This document shows positions 10,009 through 20,863 of a stretch of 64,000 bases of DNA, in pieces; the first letter of the stretch is position 1, and each line of letters begins with the position of its first letter. The stretch lies in NCBI RefSeq assembly GCF_902726565.1, contig NZ_CACVAF010000012.1:1-64000 (forward strand), in the 5' to 3' direction. The notes beneath the pieces were generated by a model that saw only the letters and a list, made by a program, of their open reading frames with translations, did not search any database and was not told the origin of the DNA. The translations under genes were made by a program, and so were the position numbers. The DNA comes from Yersinia vastinensis. GTDB lineage: Bacteria; Pseudomonadota; Gammaproteobacteria; Enterobacterales; Enterobacteriaceae.

Positions 10009-12906
10009 ATGGAAAACACACCGTCTAATATCGATAAAGCTGAACCTTCCCTCGATAAAACATACAGTCCGCAGGAAATCGAGCAGCCGCTGTATGAACA
10101 CTGGGAAAAGCAGGGTTATTTCAAGCCAAACGGCGATACCAGTAAAGAAAGTTACTGCATCATGATCCCGCCGCCAAACGTGACCGGCAGCCTGCATATG
10201 GGCCATGCTTTCCAGCAAACCATCATGGATACCTTGATTCGCTATCAGCGTATGCAAGGTAAAAATACCTTGTGGCAAGCCGGTACTGACCATGCCGGGA
10301 TCGCGACCCAAATGGTGGTTGAGCGCAAGATTGCCGCAGAAGAAGGCAAAACCCGCCACGATTATGGCCGTGATGCATTTATCGATAAAATTTGGGAATG
10401 GAAAGGCGAATCAGGCGGCACTATTACGCGTCAGATGCGTCGTTTGGGCAACTCTGTGGATTGGGAACGTGAGCGTTTCACCATGGATGAAGGCCTGTCC
10501 AACGCCGTAAAAGAAGTGTTTGTCCGCTTGCATAAAGAAGATTTGATTTACCGTGGCAAACGTCTGGTGAACTGGGATCCCAAGCTGCGTACCGCTATCT
10601 CTGATTTAGAAGTGGAAAACCGCGAATCCAAAGGCTCCATGTGGCATCTGCGTTATCCTCTGGCCGATGGCGCGAAGACCGCAGAAGGTAAAGATTATCT
10701 GGTTGTCGCCACCACCCGTCCGGAAACCGTGCTGGGTGATACGGGTGTTGCAGTTAATCCAGAAGATCCACGTTATAAAGATCTGATCGGCAAAGAAGTG
10801 ATCCTGCCACTGGTTGGCCGCCGCATTCCGATCCTTGGTGATGAACACGCCGATATGGAAAAAGGCACCGGTTGCGTAAAAATCACCCCGGCCCACGACT
10901 TTAATGACTATGAAGTCGGTAAGCGCCACGCCCTGCCTATGATCAACATTTTGACCTTTGACGGCGATATTCGCACAGAAGCAGAAGTGTTTGATACCCA
11001 CGGTGAAGCCACCGATGCATGCAGCAATGCAATTCCAGTACAGTTCCAAGGTCTGGAGCGTTTCGCGGCGCGTAAAGCGGTGGTGGCTGAATTCGATAAA
11101 CTCGGCCTATTGGAAGAGGTTAAACCGCACGATTTGACGGTGCCTTATGGCGACCGTGGCGGCGTGGTTATCGAACCGATGCTGACCGACCAATGGTATG
11201 TCCGTACCGCACCGTTGGCCAAAGTTGCCATTGAAGCGGTCGAAAACGGCGAGATCCAATTCGTACCTAAGCAGTACGAAAATATGTATTACTCGTGGAT
11301 GCGTGACATTCAAGACTGGTGTATCTCACGCCAATTGTGGTGGGGCCACCGGATCCCGGCTTGGTATGACGAGCAGGGTAAAGTGTACGTCGGCCGCGAT
11401 GAGGCTGAAGTGCGCCGCGAAAACAACCTCGGTGCAGATGTTGCATTGCGTCAAGATGAAGATGTGCTGGATACTTGGTTCTCATCCGGCCTGTGGACCT
11501 TCTCAACACTGGGTTGGCCTGAGCAAACCGAAGCACTGAAAACTTTCCACCCGACCAGTGTCGTGGTCAGTGGCTTCGACATTATTTTCTTCTGGATTGC
11601 GCGCATGATCATGCTGACCATGCACTTTATGAAAGATGAAAATGGTAAGCCACAAGTGCCATTCAAGACCGTCTATATGACCGGTCTGATCCGTGATGAT
11701 GAAGGGCAGAAAATGTCCAAGTCAAAAGGTAACGTCATTGACCCACTGGATATGGTCGATGGCATTTCGCTGGAAGAGCTGCTGGAAAAACGCACCGGCA
11801 ACATGATGCAGCCGCAACTGGCCGAGAAAATTCGTAAACGCACCGAGAAGCAGTTCCCGAACGGTATTGAACCGCATGGTACTGATGCCCTGCGCTTCAC
11901 CTTAGCTGCATTGGCCTCCACGGGCCGTGATATCAATTGGGACATGAAGCGCCTGGAAGGTTATCGCAATTTCTGTAATAAGTTGTGGAACGCCAGCCGT
12001 TTCGTGCTGATGAATACCGAAGGGCAAGATTGTGGGCAGAATGGCGGCGAGATGGTGCTGTCACTGGCTGACCGCTGGATTCTGGCTGAATTCAATCAAA
12101 CCATTAAGGCCTACCGTGAAGCGATGGATACCTACCGCTTTGATCTGGCGGCTGGTATTTTGTATGAATTCACTTGGAACCAGTTCTGCGACTGGTATTT
12201 GGAACTGACCAAACCAGTAATGAACAGTGGTTCTGAAGCGGAGTTGCGCGGCACACGCCATACGCTGATTGAAGTATTAGAAGCGCTGCTGCGTTTGGCG
12301 CACCCTATCATTCCTTACATCACTGAGACTATCTGGCAGCGGGTTAAAACCCTGAAAGGCATTACTGCGGACACCATTATGTTGCAGCCTTTCCCGGAAT
12401 ATGACGCCAGCCAAGTTGATGAAAAAGCGTTGAGTGATTTGGAATGGATCAAGCAGACCATTATTGCCGTACGTAATATTCGGGCAGAAATGAACATCGC
12501 ACCGGGTAAACCACTGGACGTGATGCTGCGCGGTGCCAGTGCTGACGCCCAGCGTCGCGTGCTGGAAAACCAGAGCTTCATTCAGTCGTTAGCGCGCCTA
12601 TCCTCCCTCACCTTGCTAGCTGAAGGTGATAAAGGCCCGGTATCCGTGACCAAATTGGTTGAAGGCGCTGAAGTACTGATCCCGATGGCCGGTCTGATTG
12701 ATAAAGCCACGGAGCTTGATCGTTTGGCCAAGGAAGTGGCAAAACTGGAAGCCGAGATTGAGCGTATCGAAGGTAAATTGAGTAACGAAGGTTTTGTGGC
12801 GCGTGCGCCAGAAGCCGTCGTTGCTAAAGAGCGCGAAAGAATGGCGGCCTGTGCTGAAGCCAAGCAGAAATTAATTGAGCAGCAGGCAGTTATCGCCGCA
12901 CTGTAA
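10009..12906 (+). CDS. valS: Valyl-tRNA synthetase
   Basis: Class I aminoacyl-tRNA synthetase that charges tRNA-Val and edits misactivated threonine. The ATP-binding signatures are [13 protein letters not shown] (HIGH-type, residues ~50) and KMSKSKGN (~565). The CP1 editing domain lies between, with [15 protein letters not shown]. The anticodon-binding domain follows, and a C-terminal coiled coil spans ~895-960 (charged heptads [16 protein letters not shown]). The 965 residues fit the enzyme in enterobacteria. It is last of the pepA-holC-valS set and ends at a strong terminator. Confidence 0.98.
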   Translation: MENTPSNIDKAEPSLDKTYSPQEIEQPLYEHWEKQGYFKPNGDTSKESYCIMIPPPNVTGSLHMGHAFQQTIMDTLIRYQRMQGKNTLWQAGTDHAGIATQMVVERKIAAEEGKTRHDYGRDAFIDKIWEWKGESGGTITRQMRRLGNSVDWERERFTMDEGLSNAVKEVFVRLHKEDLIYRGKRLVNWDPKLRTAISDLEVENRESKGSMWHLRYPLADGAKTAEGKDYLVVATTRPETVLGDTGVAVNPEDPRYKDLIGKEVILPLVGRRIPILGDEHADMEKGTGCVKITPAHDFNDYEVGKRHALPMINILTFDGDIRTEAEVFDTHGEATDACSNAIPVQFQGLERFAARKAVVAEFDKLGLLEEVKPHDLTVPYGDRGGVVIEPMLTDQWYVRTAPLAKVAIEAVENGEIQFVPKQYENMYYSWMRDIQDWCISRQLWWGHRIPAWYDEQGKVYVGRDEAEVRRENNLGADVALRQDEDVLDTWFSSGLWTFSTLGWPEQTEALKTFHPTSVVVSGFDIIFFWIARMIMLTMHFMKDENGKPQVPFKTVYMTGLIRDDEGQKMSKSKGNVIDPLDMVDGISLEELLEKRTGNMMQPQLAEKIRKRTEKQFPNGIEPHGTDALRFTLAALASTGRDINWDMKRLEGYRNFCNKLWNASRFVLMNTEGQDCGQNGGEMVLSLADRWILAEFNQTIKAYREAMDTYRFDLAAGILYEFTWNQFCDWYLELTKPVMNSGSEAELRGTRHTLIEVLEALLRLAHPIIPYITETIWQRVKTLKGITADTIMLQPFPEYDASQVDEKALSDLEWIKQTIIAVRNIRAEMNIAPGKPLDVMLRGASADAQRRVLENQSFIQSLARLSSLTLLAEGDKGPVSVTKLVEGAEVLIPMAGLIDKATELDRLAKEVAKLEAEIERIEGKLSNEGFVARAPEAVVAKERERMAACAEAKQKLIEQQAVIAAL

Positions 12907-12930
12907 TTAATCTGAGATTCATAAAACCAA

Positions 12931-12965
12931 AACAGCGGGATATTCAATATACCCGCTGTTTTTTT
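12931..12965 (+). terminator. valS terminator
   Basis: AACAGCGGG (12931-12939) pairs with CCCGCTGTT (12952-12960) and is followed by a T tract, 25 bases after the valS stop. In E. coli yjgN lies here; it is absent. Confidence 0.9.
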
Positions 12966-13045
12966 ATCATTGCCTCCTTGCGTCATTCAATGGTATTACA
13001 GATTATGACTAAGTTATTACCATTCGATTTATAGAGTAATACACC

Positions 13046-13549
13046 ATGACCACAGCTACACCTATCCGCCTGTTGGTGCGCCCTATTACCGCAGCGGACA
13101 ACCTTGCTATCGCCAATGTTATCCGTGACGTTTCGGCTGAATTTGGCCTAACCGCGGACAAAGGCTATACCGTGTCTGATCCCAATCTGGATCACTTATA
13201 TGAGCTGTATAGTCAGCCACGTAGTGCATATTGGGTGATTGAAGTGGACGGTAATATTGCGGGCGGCGGCGGCGTTGCCCCTTTAGCGGGCGGAGAAGCA
13301 GATCTGTGTGAATTGCAGAAAATGTATTTCCTGCCGGTATTACGCGGTAAAGGGTTAGCCAAGCAGTTGGCATTACAAGCACTGGAATTTGCTCGCCAGC
13401 AGGGGTTTGGCCGCTGCTATCTGGAAACGACTGCCAGCCTGACCAGCGCCATCGGTTTATATGAAAAATTAGGTTTTGAGCATATTGGCAGTTCGATGGG
13501 CAATACTGGCCATGTGGATTGTGAAGTCACTATGCTGAAAAAATTGTAA
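13046..13549 (+). CDS. GNAT-family N-acetyltransferase (YjgM-like)
   Basis: Transfers an acetyl group from acetyl-CoA to an unknown amine. The 167 residues contain the GNAT core: a central strand [15 protein letters not shown] (~65-80), then the CoA pyrophosphate loop [15 protein letters not shown] (~107-121, R/Q-x-x-G-x-G/A form), and the C-terminal [11 protein letters not shown]. It corresponds in place (between valS and rraB-argI) and sequence type to E. coli yjgM, whose substrate is not established to my knowledge. A hairpin ends it four bases after the stop. Confidence 0.85.
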   Translation: MTTATPIRLLVRPITAADNLAIANVIRDVSAEFGLTADKGYTVSDPNLDHLYELYSQPRSAYWVIEVDGNIAGGGGVAPLAGGEADLCELQKMYFLPVLRGKGLAKQLALQALEFARQQGFGRCYLETTASLTSAIGLYEKLGFEHIGSSMGNTGHVDCEVTMLKKL

Positions 13550-13553
13550 TTAT

Positions 13554-13576
13554 TCAGGGCGCATCAAGCGCCCTGA
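13554..13576 (+). terminator. Hairpin after the acetyltransferase gene
   Basis: TCAGGGCGC pairs perfectly with GCGCCCTGA over a 5-base loop. The T-run after it is weak (TATTATT), so termination is likely but not certain. Confidence 0.6.
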
Positions 13577-13602
13577 TATTATTGGCTAACAACCTTGCGA
13601 TT

Positions 13603-13720
13603 TTAAATCCTCAAAGTCGTTGGAATCGCAATAGCGCAAATCCCGATGAGCTTACATCAGTAACTAATTCGGGTGAGTGAACGAAGCTAACAACCCTGTT
13701 ATTTCAAGTACAAAGGGATA
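13603..13720. repeat. ERIC element (short form, diverged)
   Basis: About 118 bp with core AATCCCGATGAGCTTACATCAGTAACTAATTCGGGTGAGTGAACG and end TTTCAAGTACAAAGGGATA. It abuts the rraB stop codon (13721-13723), so it forms the beginning of the rraB 3' untranslated RNA. Confidence 0.85.
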
Positions 13721-14152
13721 TTAGTGACGTTTACCGTCGTCATCTTCATCAATCAGCTCTTCGTCATCGAACTCGCCGTCTTCGTCATCTTCGCCATTAG
13801 GATCTTCATAGTAAGTGCCCCAACCGTCGTAATTCACACCACAAGTCTCAGCCAGTGCAATCAGCTGTTCTACCTGCGCATCAATAATTTCAGCATTCAG
13901 GGCAACTTCACTAATCACATCGCAGCACATCACTACTGAACCATCTTCCACTTCCAGTTCTTCAGCATCGGTCACTTCATAACCCAGCTTGAAGGCTTCA
14001 ACAGCAGCTTTTTCCAGCACTTCAAACTTCTCGGCTGAAAGGTGGTGTTCAATAGTGTATAGCGCATCCGGATCGCTGCCATCGTCCAGCAGTTCTTCGA
14101 TGATCAGGCGGGTCTCGTCACGTTGTTCGTCCAGCATTTCGCGGTTTGCCAT
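13721..14152 (-). CDS. rraB: RNase E inhibitor protein B (RraB)
   Basis: Acidic protein that binds the C-terminal half of RNase E and dampens mRNA decay by the degradosome. The recognised sequence starts at [15 protein letters not shown] (14152), preceded by AAAGGC. The longer open frame upstream overlaps the argI control region and is not conserved. The C-terminal ~30 residues are almost all Asp/Glu with Gly ([13 protein letters not shown]), a known feature of RraB. Its 143 residues compare with ~138 in E. coli. It is divergent from argI. Confidence 0.94.
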   Translation of the reverse strand: MANREMLDEQRDETRLIIEELLDDGSDPDALYTIEHHLSAEKFEVLEKAAVEAFKLGYEVTDAEELEVEDGSVVMCCDVISEVALNAEIIDAQVEQLIALAETCGVNYDGWGTYYEDPNGEDDEDGEFDDEELIDEDDDGKRH

Positions 14153-14251
14153 GCCTTTATCCTCAGTCAATGGGCTTTGTATGCTGCTATTTTCCCACAC
14201 CCACGCGGTTGCCTCCACTACAAACGAGAAAGATTTGTTGATTGGGGTTGT

Positions 14252-14290
14252 AATTGAATATTTATACGTATAAATTGAATTTAAATTCAT
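14252..14290 (+). promoter_or_regulatory. Tandem ARG boxes of argI
   Basis: Two 18-bp sites, AATTGAATATTTATACGT (14252-14269) and AATTGAATTTAAATTCAT (14273-14290), are separated by 3 bp, the spacing used by the ArgR hexamer. The second is a nearly perfect palindrome. They lie 80-115 bp before the argI start, so arginine should repress argI. Site assignment is by consensus. Confidence 0.85.
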
Positions 14291-14368
14291 ATCGAAGTTC
14301 AATTAAACCCAAAATAATTGGTGTTGTGGCTAGGCATCGAATATGAAGGGACACATGGAGATGAACAG

Positions 14369-15376
14369 ATGAGTCAGTTCTATAAACGTCACTTTTTGAG
14401 GTTACTGGATTTTACCCCCACCGAGATAACGGCCCTGCTGGCATTGGCTGCTAAATTGAAGCAAGCCAAGAAATCCGGCACTGAGCAGCAAAAACTGGTC
14501 GGTAAGAATATCGCGCTCATCTTCGAAAAAGACTCGACCCGTACTCGATGCTCTTTCGAAGTTGCCGCATATGATCAAGGTGCGCGCGTGACTTATCTCG
14601 GCCCAGGTGGGAGCCAAATCGGGCATAAAGAGTCCATTAAAGATACTGCCAGAGTATTAGGCCGCATGTATGACGGTATTCAGTATCGTGGTCACGGCCA
14701 AAAGGTAGTTGAAACGCTGGCTGAATTTGCAGGTGTGCCAGTATGGAATGGACTGACAAATGAGTTCCACCCCACCCAGTTGTTAGCCGATTTACTAACC
14801 ATGCAGGAGCATTTACCGGGTAAGTCACTCAGTGAAATGAAGTTTGCTTATCTTGGTGATGCGCGCAACAACATGGGCAACACAATGCTGGAGGCCGCAG
14901 CACTGGTCGGGATGGATTTACGTCTGGTTGCGCCAAAAGCGTGCTGGCCAGAGGCCGAGTTGGTCGCGGTTTGTCAGGCTCAGGCACAAAAAACTGGCGG
15001 TAAAATTACCCTGACTGAAGATATTGCCGAGGGTGTAAAAGGCGCTGATTTCCTGTATACCGATGTTTGGGTCTCTATGGGGGAACCGAAAGAAGTATGG
15101 CAAGAGCGCGTTGCCCTATTGAAGCCCTATCAGGTCAATATGAATGTGGTGAAACTGACCGACAACCCGCAGGTTAAATTCCTGCACTGTTTACCCGCAT
15201 TCCACGACGACCAAACTACCGTCGGCAAACAAATGGCTGAACTTTATGACCTACCGGGTGGCATGGAGGTGACTGATGAAGTGTTTGAATCCGCCCACAG
15301 CATTGTGTTCGATCAGGCTGAAAACCGTCTGCATACCATCAAAGCAGTGATGGTCGCCACCCTCAGTCACGCATAA
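14369..15376 (+). CDS. argI: Ornithine carbamoyltransferase
   Basis: Converts ornithine and carbamoyl phosphate to citrulline, sixth step of arginine synthesis, in the cytoplasm as a trimer. Carbamoyl-phosphate binding motif STRTRCSFE (~55-63), HPTQ (~133-136) and the ornithine/catalytic HCLP (~273-276) are all present. The start [10 protein letters not shown] at 14369 gives 335 residues, matching the ~334 of the E. coli enzymes; the upstream in-frame ATG is rejected for lack of conservation. Regulated by the ARG boxes. The product's substrate ornithine is also that of SpeF further right. Confidence 0.97.
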   Translation: MSQFYKRHFLRLLDFTPTEITALLALAAKLKQAKKSGTEQQKLVGKNIALIFEKDSTRTRCSFEVAAYDQGARVTYLGPGGSQIGHKESIKDTARVLGRMYDGIQYRGHGQKVVETLAEFAGVPVWNGLTNEFHPTQLLADLLTMQEHLPGKSLSEMKFAYLGDARNNMGNTMLEAAALVGMDLRLVAPKACWPEAELVAVCQAQAQKTGGKITLTEDIAEGVKGADFLYTDVWVSMGEPKEVWQERVALLKPYQVNMNVVKLTDNPQVKFLHCLPAFHDDQTTVGKQMAELYDLPGGMEVTDEVFESAHSIVFDQAENRLHTIKAVMVATLSHA

Positions 15377-15392
15377 GAATAGTTAGCATAGC

Positions 15393-15427
15393 AAAAGGCC
15401 AATACAGTTATTGTTTGGCCTTTTTTC
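15393..15427 (+). terminator. argI terminator
   Basis: AAAAGGCCAA (15393-15402) pairs with TTGGCCTTTT (15415-15424), followed by more T residues, 17 bases after the argI stop. Confidence 0.9.
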
Positions 15428-15549
15428 GACCCAATGGGCGTTATTGGTGAAGGCAGATTGAACACGGACAGCGCACGGCAAACGGAGCGTACATGTAGCC
15501 CGCAACGGCGGCGAGCACTGGCCACATTCAAAACGGCAAGTAAAATAGG

Positions 15550-16155
<606 letters not shown>

Positions 16156-16490
16156 AAATGAAATGACGTTCCATTATAACCAGTTCCACCTATATTTAGT
16201 GGGAGGTTTCTAACATTTATTCATACCCATATTGAAAGCTGTATTTCTTGACTAAGTTCATCTCCTTGTCGATATTTCCTCAGAATCATTACTTTTTTGT
16301 AATATTTCTTTATCACTAATTGTTATAACAAATAACTGTTGAGACTTTGACCACAGACAGCAAAGTCATTATCGTGAGAAACTGCGATGAAATAGTCGAA
16401 AAAACAATAATTTCCTATTGGTGTAACTATCTATCACCCGCAATATCTATTAACAGCATAATGGCGCTAATCCATCTTCAGGGAGTCTCA
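16156..16490. other. Intergenic region upstream of the ABC importer
   Basis: AT-rich, 335 bp, no gene. It holds a 12-bp perfect palindrome TTGTTATAACAA (16320-16331) in a larger near-palindromic AATTGTTATAACAAAT, 160 bp before the start of the binding-protein gene. This could be an operator or overlap a promoter; no regulator was identified. A ribosome site GGGAG sits nine bases before the start at 16491. Confidence 0.45.
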
Positions 16491-18059
16491 ATGAAAGCTA
16501 AAATTCTGTCATTCTTGATTTTGACAGCACTATCGAGTGGCGCACTGGCAGCAACACCACCTGATACTCTGGTCGTCGTACAATCCCTAGATGATATCGT
16601 CAGCCTTGATCCGGCAGAAAGCAATGAACTGTCTAGTATTCAAACAGTTCCAAGTCTGTATCAGCGTCTGGTTCAGGCTGATCGTGATGATCCAGCAAAA
16701 GTCGTTCCGGTGCTGGCTGAAAGCTGGCAAGGCGACGCCGCCGCAAAAACACTTACCGTAAAATTACGCCCAAAAGCCGTATTCTCCTCCGGTAATCCAG
16801 TGCAAGCCGATGATGTCATTTACTCATTCACCCGTGCAGTCAAAATGAATCGCTCACCGGCCTTCATTCTTAACGTACTGGGCTGGGATCCGAATAATAT
16901 CGAACAAAATCTGAAGAAGATTGATAACAATACCGTGCAACTGAGCTGGAGTGCGGATGTCAGCCCAGCGGTGGCCCTGAATATTTTATCAACGCCGATT
17001 GCGTCGATTGTGGATAAAAAAGCCGTAACCGCCAATGTGAAAGAAGACGACTATGGTAATGCCTGGTTGAAAATGCATTCAGCTGGTAGTGGCCCGTTCA
17101 AAATGCGTGTTTATCAGCCGCATCAGGCCATCGTATTGGATGCCAATCCAACATCACCTGGCGATAAACCGCAGATTAAAAATATCATCATCAAAAACGT
17201 GCCAGATCCAAGTGCTCGCCGCTTGCTGATTCAGCAAGGTGATGCCGATATCGCCCGTGAATTGGGGCCGGACCAAACTGCAGCGCTTAAAACACAAGCT
17301 GGCGTAAAAGTGGTTGAGATCCCCTCTGCGGAACAAAACTATTTGGTCTTTAACACCGCCAATCCAGCCAACCCACTGTTGAGTAAACCCGAGTTTTGGC
17401 AAGCTGCCCGTTATTTAGTGGATTATCAAGGCATTACCAAAGACTTGCTCAAAGGCCAGTATTTTGTGCATCAAAGCTTCTTACCTGTTGGTTTACCGGG
17501 CGCGCTAGAAAGCAATCCGTTTACTTTTGATCCCGCTAAGGCAAAAGGAATTCTGACAAAAGCCGGTATTAAAGATGCCACATTGACACTGGATGTGGAG
17601 AATAAACCGCCGTTTATTACCATCGCCCAATCACTGCAAGCCAGCTTTGCACAGGGTGGCGTGAAATTGGTATTGCTGCCAGCAGCAGGTAGTCAGGTTT
17701 ATGGTCGCGTGCGTGCCAAGCAGCATCAGTCGGCTATCCGCCTGTGGATCCCGGATTATTTCGATGCGCACTCCAATGCCAGCGCTTTTGCTTATAACGA
17801 CGGTAAGAGCAGCACAGTTGCCGGTTTAAATGGCTGGGTGATCCCCGAGTTGAATAAACAGACATTAGCCGCTGTCGCCGAAGCAGATCCCGCCAAGCGC
17901 ACGGCGCTCTACACTCAAATGCAACAAGAACTGCAACAAAATTCACCTTATATCTTTATCGACCAAGCCAAAGCACAAGTTGTTTTGCGAGATAATGTAA
18001 AAGGCTATCAACAAGGTCTAAATGCGGATATGGTCTATTATGACCGTGTCACCAAATAG
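16491..18059 (+). CDS. Peptide/nickel-type ABC substrate-binding protein
   Basis: Periplasmic solute receptor of the oligopeptide-binding family (SBP_bac_5). A signal peptide MKAKILSFLILTALSSGALA is followed by the mature start ATPPDTLVV. The family features DDIVSLDPAES, LAESWQ and KTLTVKLRPKAVFSSGNPVQADDVIYSF are present, and the 522-residue length is typical. The start at 16491 is chosen for the signal peptide and GGGAG; the longer upstream frame is not a secretion signal. First gene of a five-gene importer operon. The ligand is not readable from sequence: di/oligopeptides, nickel chelates or haem-like compounds are all possible for the family. Confidence 0.9.
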   Translation: MKAKILSFLILTALSSGALAATPPDTLVVVQSLDDIVSLDPAESNELSSIQTVPSLYQRLVQADRDDPAKVVPVLAESWQGDAAAKTLTVKLRPKAVFSSGNPVQADDVIYSFTRAVKMNRSPAFILNVLGWDPNNIEQNLKKIDNNTVQLSWSADVSPAVALNILSTPIASIVDKKAVTANVKEDDYGNAWLKMHSAGSGPFKMRVYQPHQAIVLDANPTSPGDKPQIKNIIIKNVPDPSARRLLIQQGDADIARELGPDQTAALKTQAGVKVVEIPSAEQNYLVFNTANPANPLLSKPEFWQAARYLVDYQGITKDLLKGQYFVHQSFLPVGLPGALESNPFTFDPAKAKGILTKAGIKDATLTLDVENKPPFITIAQSLQASFAQGGVKLVLLPAAGSQVYGRVRAKQHQSAIRLWIPDYFDAHSNASAFAYNDGKSSTVAGLNGWVIPELNKQTLAAVAEADPAKRTALYTQMQQELQQNSPYIFIDQAKAQVVLRDNVKGYQQGLNADMVYYDRVTK

Positions 18060-18107
18060 CGTTGGCACATTGATAATCTTATCGATGAAACAGTGAGTTA
18101 CGAGTAG

Positions 18108-19157
18108 ATGTCTGTAGCATTAAATCATACGCCGGGAACTCAATCCCGGCGTCGTCTTTGGGGGCTATTACAGGGATTATTTACCCTGGCCCTGACCTTA
18201 TTCGGACTACTGGTTATTACCTTTTTCCTCTCGGCGTTGTCGCCAGTGGATCGGGTATTACAAATTGTGGGCGATCACGCCAGTGAAGCCACTTACCAGC
18301 AAGTTAAACACCAACTGGGGCTAGACCAACCATTACCTGTACAGTTTTGGCACTATCTAGAGCGCCTTGCTCATGGGGATCTGGGGCTTGCCAGTGCTAG
18401 TGGGCAGCCGGTTTTACATGACCTGCTCACGGTGTTCCCTGCCACATTAGAACTGGCGACATTGTCGCTTGTCATCGGCGCTGTTCTGGGGGTTATCCTC
18501 GGTTTATTGTGCGCTCGTTGGGCGGGTAGCAAGCTGGATGCCACGATTCGTTTCATCACCCTGTTGGGTAACTCCGTGCCAATCTTCTGGCTCGGTCTGC
18601 TGATGTTGCTACTGTTTTATGCTCGTCTGCAATGGAGTCCCGGCCCCGGTCGCCTTGATGATATCTATCAATACACTGTGGAAGCGAAAACCGGTTTTGC
18701 CCTGATTGATACGTGGCTGTCCGGTGACGCCGGTGCCTTTGGTAACGCGATTGCCCATTTGGTCTTACCGGTAGCTCTGCTCTCTTACTATGCATTAGCC
18801 AGTATCACCCGTCTGACGCGGTCGGCCTGCCTGAGTGAACTGAATAAAGAGTACATCACATTGGCGAGAGCCAAAGGCGCAGGTGAGATGCGAATTCTGC
18901 TGATGCATGTGCTGCCGAATATCCGTGGCACCTTGCTAACCGTCATTGCTCTGGCCTATACCAGCATGTTGGAAGGGGCGGTGTTAACGGAAACTGTCTT
19001 TGCCTGGCCGGGCATTGGCCGCTACTTGACCAGTGCACTATTTGCTGGCGATACCACGGCCATTATGGGCGGAACTCTGTTGCTCGGGATGTGCTTTATT
19101 TTGATTAACAATGTGACGGATCTGCTGGTCCGCCTGCTGGACCCGAGAACGCGCTGA
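18108..19157 (+). CDS. ABC importer permease (DppB-like)
   Basis: Integral membrane permease of the peptide/nickel family. An N-terminal helix LLQGLFTLALTLFGLLVITF is followed by a short periplasmic segment with LGLDQPLPVQFWHYL (the typical DppB/OppB GLD-P pattern). Five further helices follow, and a cytoplasmic EAA loop ITLARAKGAGEMRILLMHVLPN contacts the ATPases. 349 residues. One base separates its stop from the next permease start, so the pair is cotranslated. Confidence 0.93.
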   Translation: MSVALNHTPGTQSRRRLWGLLQGLFTLALTLFGLLVITFFLSALSPVDRVLQIVGDHASEATYQQVKHQLGLDQPLPVQFWHYLERLAHGDLGLASASGQPVLHDLLTVFPATLELATLSLVIGAVLGVILGLLCARWAGSKLDATIRFITLLGNSVPIFWLGLLMLLLFYARLQWSPGPGRLDDIYQYTVEAKTGFALIDTWLSGDAGAFGNAIAHLVLPVALLSYYALASITRLTRSACLSELNKEYITLARAKGAGEMRILLMHVLPNIRGTLLTVIALAYTSMLEGAVLTETVFAWPGIGRYLTSALFAGDTTAIMGGTLLLGMCFILINNVTDLLVRLLDPRTR

Positions 19158-19158
19158 T

Positions 19159-19992
19159 ATGTCGATAACAAAATTCTGCCACGCGCTGAAGCGTTCGCCC
19201 TCCACCAGCATTGGGCTGTTTATTCTCTCTTTGCTGGTTATCATCGCCCTTTTTGCACCGGTGCTCGCCCCCTTTGATCCTAACTGGCAGAACGCGGCAG
19301 ACCGATTATTACCGCCGGGGGAGAGCCATTGGTTGGGAACTGACAGCTATGGTCGCGATATGTTATCGCGACTGATTTACGGCACTCGCCCAACCTTGGG
19401 ATTAGTGCTGCTGGTCACGGTAATCACCTTACCGCTGGGGCTATTGGTTGGGGTGCTTTCCGGCTATTACGGTGGCTGGCTCGAGCGTATTCTGATGCGT
19501 ATCACTGATGTGGTGATGTCGATGCCACGGCTGATTCTGGCCTTTGCATTTGTTGCCATGCTTGGCCCCGGTTTAATCAACGGTGCACTGGCTTTGGCCC
19601 TGACCACTTGGCCGGCTTATGCCCGTCAGGCCCGAGCCGAAATTCAGCTATTACGCAAAAGTGACTATCTAGCGGCGGCTGAAATGATGGGAATCAAAGG
19701 CCTACGGTTGCTGTGGGGCCATATTTTACCGATGTGCCTCCCTTCTGCAGTCGTGCGTCTGGCACTCGATTTGGCGGGTATTATCTTAGCGGCCGCGGGG
19801 TTAGGTTTCCTCGGACTGGGGGCCAGACCCCCAATGTCCGAGTGGGGGTCGATGGTCGCCGACGGTATGCAGGTGATTTTCGACCAGTGGTGGATTGCCG
19901 CGATTCCGGGCTGCGCTATCTTACTCAGCAGTATGGCATTTAACCTGCTAGGCGATGGCCTGCGTGATATTTTGGACCCTCACCATGACTGA
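19159..19992 (+). CDS. ABC importer permease (DppC-like)
   Basis: Second permease of the importer, 277 residues. An N-terminal helix SIGLFILSLLVIIALFAPVLAPF is followed by the family marker HWLGTDSYGRDMLSRLIYGTR and five helices. The EAA loop is SDYLAAAEMMGIKGLRLLWGHILP. Its last codons overlap the ATPase gene start (ATG at 19985), showing tight operon packing. Confidence 0.93.
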   Translation: MSITKFCHALKRSPSTSIGLFILSLLVIIALFAPVLAPFDPNWQNAADRLLPPGESHWLGTDSYGRDMLSRLIYGTRPTLGLVLLVTVITLPLGLLVGVLSGYYGGWLERILMRITDVVMSMPRLILAFAFVAMLGPGLINGALALALTTWPAYARQARAEIQLLRKSDYLAAAEMMGIKGLRLLWGHILPMCLPSAVVRLALDLAGIILAAAGLGFLGLGARPPMSEWGSMVADGMQVIFDQWWIAAIPGCAILLSSMAFNLLGDGLRDILDPHHD

Positions 19993-20863
19993 TAAAATTT
20001 TCGCTGTCGATAATCTGTGTGTCGATTTTCAACAACAGCGGGTGGTGGATAATATTTCATTTCATCTCGGTCACGAGCGGGTTGCACTGGTGGGTGAATC
20101 TGGGTCAGGTAAGTCGATTACCGCCAGAGCGTTAATGGGATTAGTGCGCGCACCGGGGAAAGTCAGTGCCAAGAAGCTGAGTTATTATGCAGATAATACT
20201 GACGAACAGGGTAATTCTGGTCAGGTAGTTGAACACGATTTAACTCGCCTGAAACCTAAACAATGGGGCGCATTGCGTGGCAGTGAAATTGCCATGGTGC
20301 TGCAGGACCCCCGTTATGCGCTCAATCCGGTACGCACCGTGGGGAAGCAAGTTGAAGAGTCCCTGCTCCTGCATAATGCTCTTTCCGCTGCCGATACACG
20401 TGAGCGGGTGTTAAATGCACTCGCCTCTGTTGGGTTAAACGAAAGTGCATATCACAGCTACCCCGGCCAGCTATCTGGCGGTATGGGGCAGCGTGCGATG
20501 TTAGCCATCGCCTTGGTGAATAACCCCAGAGTACTAATCGCGGATGAACCCACATCAGCGTTAGATGCCAAACTGCGCAATCAGATCCTTGAGCTGATCG
20601 TCGAACAAACCGAACAACGCAATATGAGCTTGCTACTGATCAGCCATGATCTGCCGCTCGTCGCCGAACATTGTCACCGCGTGCTGGTGATGTATCAGGG
20701 AAAGTTAGTGGATCAAGGGCTGGCGGCAGATTTACCTCATTCAACACATCCTTATACCCATACGCTCTGGGCCTGCCGTCCGAATGCCAGCACCTATGGC
20801 ACTGACTTGCCGGTACTGGATCGCCATGCCGATTTTTCTGGAGGCCTCCGTGGCACTGATTGA
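19985..20863 (+). CDS. ABC importer ATPase (DppD-like)
   Basis: Cytoplasmic ATPase powering the importer. Walker A GESGSGKS (~38-45), signature LSGGMGQR, Walker B VLIADEPTSALD and switch HD (LLISHDLP) are all present. The start MTDKIFAVDNL at 19985 overlaps the preceding permease by 8 bases. 292 residues, somewhat shorter than E. coli DppD (~327), and without an evident C-terminal Fe-S/oligopeptide extension beyond HPYTHTLWACRP. Confidence 0.92.
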   Translation: MTDKIFAVDNLCVDFQQQRVVDNISFHLGHERVALVGESGSGKSITARALMGLVRAPGKVSAKKLSYYADNTDEQGNSGQVVEHDLTRLKPKQWGALRGSEIAMVLQDPRYALNPVRTVGKQVEESLLLHNALSAADTRERVLNALASVGLNESAYHSYPGQLSGGMGQRAMLAIALVNNPRVLIADEPTSALDAKLRNQILELIVEQTEQRNMSLLLISHDLPLVAEHCHRVLVMYQGKLVDQGLAADLPHSTHPYTHTLWACRPNASTYGTDLPVLDRHADFSGGLRGTD

